NCBI GenBank assembly: GCA_900318335.1 | Contig: ONKF01000002.1 | Coordinates: 60,151-124,150, forward strand | Direction of reading: 5' to 3' | Source of the DNA: an uncultured Prevotellaceae bacterium | GTDB lineage: Bacteria; Bacteroidota; Bacteroidia; Bacteroidales; Muribaculaceae | DNA length: 64,000 nucleotides | Part shown: positions 60,334 through 64,000 of the stretch, one piece after another | Layout: each line of letters starts with the position of its first letter | How positions within the stretch are numbered: position 1 is the stretch's first letter | Program-made: the position numbers and the translations under genes | Notes under the pieces: generated by a model | Told to the model about the DNA's origin: nothing | Databases searched by the model: none | Seen by the model: only the letters and a program-made list of their open reading frames with translations

Positions 60334-61419
60334 TTATAGCGGACGAACGGACGAAACGTCGTCGTCGGCAGCCTTGAGCCTTACCCTTGACCTGTCCACC
60401 TCTTCGAGCCACCCCATTGCCAGGGCTTGCTTGATGAGTTCGTAGCAACGGGTTCGCTGGAACGGCTTCTTCTCGGTGAGTTGCTCAACGATGTCGCTGC
60501 GCCTGATGGGTGTGCCGTCCTGGGGAATGACGTCGGCGAGTATTTCCCTCACTTGCTGCTCGCTCTGCTGTCTCTCGAGTTGCATCTGCCGATGGCGGTC
60601 GGCTGCGCCGTCCTTGGGGATGACATTCTCGTCGAGTTTGAAAACCAGTCCTTGGCTCTGGCGATGTCGCGACACGGGATGGGTGACGAGAAAGATGTCG
60701 CCGTGCTTCTCGACCTGGAACACGTCGCTGCACTTCTGGTAGAGCATGGTGCCGATGTGTCCCTTCATCATCTTGTCGTGGCTGCCCTTGTTCTGGTGCA
60801 TGACCACGACGATGCAGCAGTTGTTCTTGTTGGCGAGGGTGGCCAGTTGGTTGACCATCTGCTGGCTCTCGAACACGTCGTTGTAGTTGTAGATGAGGTC
60901 GGCGATGCCGTCGATGATGACCAGGTCGGGGTGTTCAATCTCGATGGTCTGTTGCACGAACTCATAGCGGGAAATCCCATCACTCTCGTTGCCGGTGTCG
61001 ATATCGGCGTCCCGCAGACAGGAGACCTCGATGTCGCCATGCCTGTCCTCGGGTGTCATGGACCGGATGGTCTTGAGGATGCGGGCGGTGTCGTTCTTTG
61101 CCTGCTCGGTGTCGATAAACCGCACCTTGCCCTGCTTGACCAGGCTCTCGCAGTTGGTGAACGTGTCGGAGCCCAGGAAGATGGCGCTCAGGATGTCACA
61201 GAAGAAGGTCTTGCCGTTTTTCCACTTGGCACTCACGGCTACCAGGTTGCCCTTGGGCAGAGTGGGTACGTCACCGATGCGGATGAGGTACTCGGGTTCG
61301 GGATAATCGGCGTTGCCGTCGATCACAAATTTTTCTTTGATGTTGGAGAATTCGTTCACGGCATTCGCCTCGGCAAGCAGTTCGGCTTGCCAGCAATAAG
61401 GTTCTTGGAATGTGTTCAT
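60334..61419 (-). CDS. RepA-like AAA_25 ATPase
   Basis: The 361-residue product has a RecA-fold core: Walker A AKWKNGKT (64-71, a variant form), a Walker B region PDLVIIDGIADLI and VVVMHQNKG. A winged-helix-like C-terminal part (about 290-345) follows. Such proteins resemble plasmid RepA or DnaB-type ATPases and are common on Bacteroidota mobile elements. It has its own promoter and a terminator beyond the next small gene. A replication or mobile-element origin is likely; the present role is unknown. Confidence 0.8.
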   Translation of the reverse strand: MNTFQEPYCWQAELLAEANAVNEFSNIKEKFVIDGNADYPEPEYLIRIGDVPTLPKGNLVAVSAKWKNGKTFFCDILSAIFLGSDTFTNCESLVKQGKVRFIDTEQAKNDTARILKTIRSMTPEDRHGDIEVSCLRDADIDTGNESDGISRYEFVQQTIEIEHPDLVIIDGIADLIYNYNDVFESQQMVNQLATLANKNNCCIVVVMHQNKGSHDKMMKGHIGTMLYQKCSDVFQVEKHGDIFLVTHPVSRHRQSQGLVFKLDENVIPKDGAADRHRQMQLERQQSEQQVREILADVIPQDGTPIRRSDIVEQLTEKKPFQRTRCYELIKQALAMGWLEEVDRSRVRLKAADDDVSSVRPL

Positions 61420-61450
61420 GGTAAAAATTTTTTAAAAAATGAGACTTAAG

Positions 61451-61471
61451 GAATTGCGTGTTTCGCAATTC
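61451..61471 (-). other. 8-bp hairpin at the start of the ATPase leader
   Basis: GAATTGCG (61451-61458) and CGCAATTC (61464-61471) pair around TGTTT. It sits at the predicted transcript start of the RepA-like ATPase gene, where it could be an operator or a 5' stabilising hairpin. Confidence 0.6.
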
Positions 61472-61477
61472 ATGGTG

Positions 61478-61510
61478 CAAAGATAAGGTAAAAATACCAT
61501 AATTTGCAAG
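61478..61510 (-). promoter_or_regulatory. Promoter of the ATPase cassette
   Basis: Read on the minus strand, TATCTTTG (61478-61485) is preceded after 21 bases by CTTG (61507-61510), a good Bacteroidota promoter match. The stretch 61511-61587 shows nothing else. Confidence 0.65.
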
Positions 61511-61587
61511 AAAAACGGTGAGAATAATTGTAAAATAACAATAACTATTATTATCGGTAGTTGTTTGTTGAGGGCCTGTGGGGGTGG

Positions 61588-62733
61588 TTATCTCAAGATG
61601 GAGGCGTTGCCGTCGAAGGCGCAGATTTCGGCGGCAAGATGGTTCATGTTATGGAAACGGCTGTAGTCGGTGTCGGCAGGTACCCCGTTAACCGGTGCCA
61701 TCGCATCGAGTCCCCATGGAGCGAGAATGAGCAGGCTGCCGTTAGCGCAGGCCTCAAATCTCATCCGTTCGGGTTTCCAATAGGGCGTGATGGGTTCTTT
61801 CTGGATATGGATGAGAGGATAACCGTTCTTGAGGCATTCGTTTTTCATCATCAGTTCGCCCTGTGAGATGCCGGGGGTGACAATCACCGTGGCGCCACCG
61901 AGGATGGCATCGACCCATTGCTGATGCTGGCGGGCATAGTCGGCCGTGGTCTCGTAAGGCTCCCTGCCGACGGGATGCCGACGGTGGCATTGCACTTGCA
62001 CCTTGCCAGGCCACCGCAGCAAGAAGAGGTTGCCGAATGTGCCATAGTCGCGGTCCCCGATCTGGACATGCAGGGTGCGCTGCATCAACTGCGGCAAGGC
62101 CCGCCGCAAAATGGCCCGCTGCGGGTTATCGTTAACGTAGGCGATCATGGCTTGGCGGTGCCGCTGGTCGAGGCACACCGTGTCGTCGTAATTCTCGTCG
62201 AATAGCGGTCGCTGCTCCCTGCCTACCAGCGCGTAGTACTCCTGCCGCTGCCGCTTGGACATGGAGCGGATGAGGGCGCCCTCGTTGTCGTAGCGGCGGG
62301 CCTTCTCGCGCAGCCATGCCGGGGCTTGCGGGCTGGAGCAATCGTCCGATATCGGACGGTTGACAGAGGGCCCGTAGCCGTGCTGCCGCTGCCAGTAACT
62401 GGTGCATGCCGCCTTGAAGGCCTGGATGATGTCGCCCAGGCTCCACTGCATGGGTTCCAGCACCTCGAGCACGCCATGGAAATGGTCGGGCATGCAGACG
62501 CAGGCGTGCACTGCCACGCGGTTGCCATGGGTCACCTGTTTCCCGGGTATGGCCGACCACGTCTGCCTCACCACCTCGCCCAGTGGAGAAAGCGCCACCT
62601 CGGGGTGCTTGACGTCATCGCCCAGCCGTCCAAGCAACGGCAGCCTCCCGCTCACCACCAGCGTGATGAGGTAGGTGCCTCGGCCGTAGTAGTCGTGGCC
62701 CGGGTTGCGAGGACGATAGGATGTCATCATCAT
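61588..62733 (-). CDS. RAYT-like HUH (Y1) transposase-family protein with extra C-terminal domain
   Basis: The 381-residue product has the REP-associated tyrosine transposase fold in residues about 1-220: the HUH motif HFH at 84-86 (in HACVCMPDHFHGVL), a candidate catalytic Y113, and AMIAYVNDNPQRAILRR. Residues about 220-381 form a second domain with GGATVIVTPGISQGE and GSLLILAPW, which looks like a Rossmann (DprA/SLOG-type) fold. It starts 2 bases after the hsdM stop codon, with three Met codons in a row, so it is probably translated with hsdM. No REP-type repeats flank it. Confidence 0.82.
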   Translation of the reverse strand: MMMTSYRPRNPGHDYYGRGTYLITLVVSGRLPLLGRLGDDVKHPEVALSPLGEVVRQTWSAIPGKQVTHGNRVAVHACVCMPDHFHGVLEVLEPMQWSLGDIIQAFKAACTSYWQRQHGYGPSVNRPISDDCSSPQAPAWLREKARRYDNEGALIRSMSKRQRQEYYALVGREQRPLFDENYDDTVCLDQRHRQAMIAYVNDNPQRAILRRALPQLMQRTLHVQIGDRDYGTFGNLFLLRWPGKVQVQCHRRHPVGREPYETTADYARQHQQWVDAILGGATVIVTPGISQGELMMKNECLKNGYPLIHIQKEPITPYWKPERMRFEACANGSLLILAPWGLDAMAPVNGVPADTDYSRFHNMNHLAAEICAFDGNASILR

Positions 62734-62735
62734 TG

Positions 62736-64000
62736 CTACAAGAACTTCTCCCTGAACTCCGCCATGGCATCGTTGATGTCCTGTTGCAGGGAGGCTATCT
62801 TGTCGAAGATGACTTCGGGGGCTTCATATTCGACCTTGACACGCTCCACCTCCTTGTATTTGTTGATGGAGAGGTCGTAGTCGTTGTCGCGGATTTCCTC
62901 GACGGGAACGAGGAAGGACTGCTCCTTGCGGGTCCTTGTCGCCTCGGCATCCATGTTCTTGAAGCGGGCAATCACGTCGGGGATGTCGTTCTCGGGGCAC
63001 TCGATACGCTTTTGGTCGAGGGTATAGCCATCGGCCTTCATGTCGTAGAACCACACCTTGTCGGTGCCGCCTGCATTGGTCTTGGTGAACACAAGGACAG
63101 CAGTGGAAACTCCTGAATAGGGTTGGAACACGCCCGAGGGCATCGAAATCACCGCTTGCAGCCGTTGATTGTCGATGAGTTCCCGCCTCAATGCCTTGTG
63201 GGCAGTGCTGTTGCCGAACAGGACACCATCAGGAACGATGGAGGCGCAACGGCCACCCATCTGCAGCATACGGATGAACAGGCTAACGAACAGCAACTCG
63301 GTTTTCTTGGTCTTGGTGATGGCAAGCAGCGACTTGCTCACCGCCTCGTTGTCGAGACTTCCCGTGAAAGGAGGATTGGCCAGGCACAGGGTGTAACGGT
63401 TCTCGTCGGTATTGTCGGTCGAGAGGCTGTCGCGGTATTGGATATCGGGGTTATCGACACCGTGCAGCATCAGGTTCATCGCTCCGATGCGCAGCATCGT
63501 GAAATCGGTGTCGAAGCCGTGCAGCATCCCGTTCTTGTAGTGGTGGGCATTCTCCTTCTTCAACAGTTCGGACTTGTAATGCTCACGCACATACTTGGCA
63601 CTCTCGACGATGAAACCCGCACTGCCCATAGCGGGGTCACAGATGGTGTCCTTCAAGGTGGGCTGCATGATTTCGACCATCATGCGGATGATGTGGCGAG
63701 GCGTGCGGAATTGGCCGTTGTTGCCCGAAGCCGCCATCTTGCTGAGCACATACTCATAGACATCGCCCATCGTGTCACGGTTGTTCATGTCCAGGTGGTC
63801 AATGCCCTCGACAATCTTGGTGAGGGTTCGTGGACTTTGAATCAGGAAGGTCGCATTCTCCATGAAACGGCTGTAGGCCGACTCCTTGCCGCTGCTCAAC
63901 GTCTTGATGAACACAAACACGTCCTTGCTGACGATGCGGTACATCGTCTCGGGGTCATAGTTCTTGAACGTGCTCCACCGCAGGTCTTCATAGGGGACGT
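62736..64000 (-). CDS. hsdM: Type I restriction-modification methyltransferase subunit M (partial)
   Basis: The frame is open through the right edge (about 420 residues seen), so the N-terminal part of HsdM lies outside. Visible are the PYEDLRW and TFKNYDPETM segments, the SAM-binding DPAMGSAGF, the catalytic ANPPFTGS and an N6-adenine methyltransferase layout typical of HsdM. It methylates adenine in the site set by HsdS. It is separated from hsdS by 2.9 kb of other genes. Confidence 0.94.
   Translation of the reverse strand, partial: VPYEDLRWSTFKNYDPETMYRIVSKDVFVFIKTLSSGKESAYSRFMENATFLIQSPRTLTKIVEGIDHLDMNNRDTMGDVYEYVLSKMAASGNNGQFRTPRHIIRMMVEIMQPTLKDTICDPAMGSAGFIVESAKYVREHYKSELLKKENAHHYKNGMLHGFDTDFTMLRIGAMNLMLHGVDNPDIQYRDSLSTDNTDENRYTLCLANPPFTGSLDNEAVSKSLLAITKTKKTELLFVSLFIRMLQMGGRCASIVPDGVLFGNSTAHKALRRELIDNQRLQAVISMPSGVFQPYSGVSTAVLVFTKTNAGGTDKVWFYDMKADGYTLDQKRIECPENDIPDVIARFKNMDAEATRTRKEQSFLVPVEEIRDNDYDLSINKYKEVERVKVEYEAPEVIFDKIASLQQDINDAMAEFREKFL

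Overview
The window looks like a chromosomal segment of a gut-type Bacteroidales (Bacteroidota), probably a Muribaculaceae or Prevotellaceae relative. Three things in the sequence suggest this: many genes are preceded by the Bacteroidota -7 element TAnnTTTG, in the best cases with a TTTG-like -33 element about 20 bases upstream; Shine-Dalgarno sites are mostly absent; and six secreted proteins end in a dockerin-like calcium-binding repeat pair. The family assignment is an inference from protein style, not a database result.

Layout. 0.1-2.6 kb: secreted phosphodiester glycosidase. 2.7-7.6 kb: sufBCDS iron-sulfur cluster operon, followed by a secreted CotH-kinase protein (7.6-9.1 kb). 9.4-13.8 kb, minus strand: a run lolD-like ABC ATPase, lipoprotein, DUF3467 protein, cysS and a family 2 glycosyltransferase. 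13.8-16.5 kb: metK, preceded by what I read as a SAM-II riboswitch joined to an antiterminator/terminator switch, and the convergent recA. 16.5-23.7 kb: a second CotH-dockerin protein and two adjacent paralogous surface proteins. 23.8-29.0 kb, minus strand: short UvrA paralogue, ruvB and a polysaccharide flippase. 29.1-36.2 kb: membrane protein, membrane-anchored AraC regulator with a likely operator, small secreted protein, prolyl oligopeptidase, and subtilisin-like dockerin protease. 36.3-41.2 kb, minus strand: acyltransferase, sigma-54 activator, lptE, TPR-like protein, secG, M28 lipoprotein. 41.4-46.9 kb: envelope/membrane genes, rsmA, mgtE and a mobile-style AAA ATPase. 47.2-54.1 kb: hypothetical protein, TrmH-type methyltransferase, alpha-L-rhamnosidase, PH-domain protein, lepB and a WbqC-like protein. 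54.5 kb: one tRNA with a CAT anticodon. 54.6-64.0 kb, minus strand: a type I restriction-modification island cut by the right edge of the window inside hsdM.

How things fit together. Most of the window is housekeeping: Fe-S assembly, SAM synthesis, translation, DNA repair, protein export and LPS assembly. Secreted proteins carrying one shared C-terminal repeat tag are interspersed. The accessory part is the restriction island: hsdM is followed after 2 bases by a RAYT-like HUH protein with an extra C-terminal domain; then comes a cassette with its own promoter and terminator (RepA-like ATPase plus a 76-residue protein); then a third unit with hsdS, a four-helix-bundle protein and hsdR.

The signals I rate highest are the SAM-II/attenuator leader of metK, the shared dockerin-like tag, the interrupted restriction island, and a recurring class of intergenic short-word repeats. 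These repeats use a different word at most sites, often arranged as inverted arms. They sit between genes at 4.2, 10.4, 12.0, 25.3, 26.5, 53.4, 58.0 and 60.2 kb.
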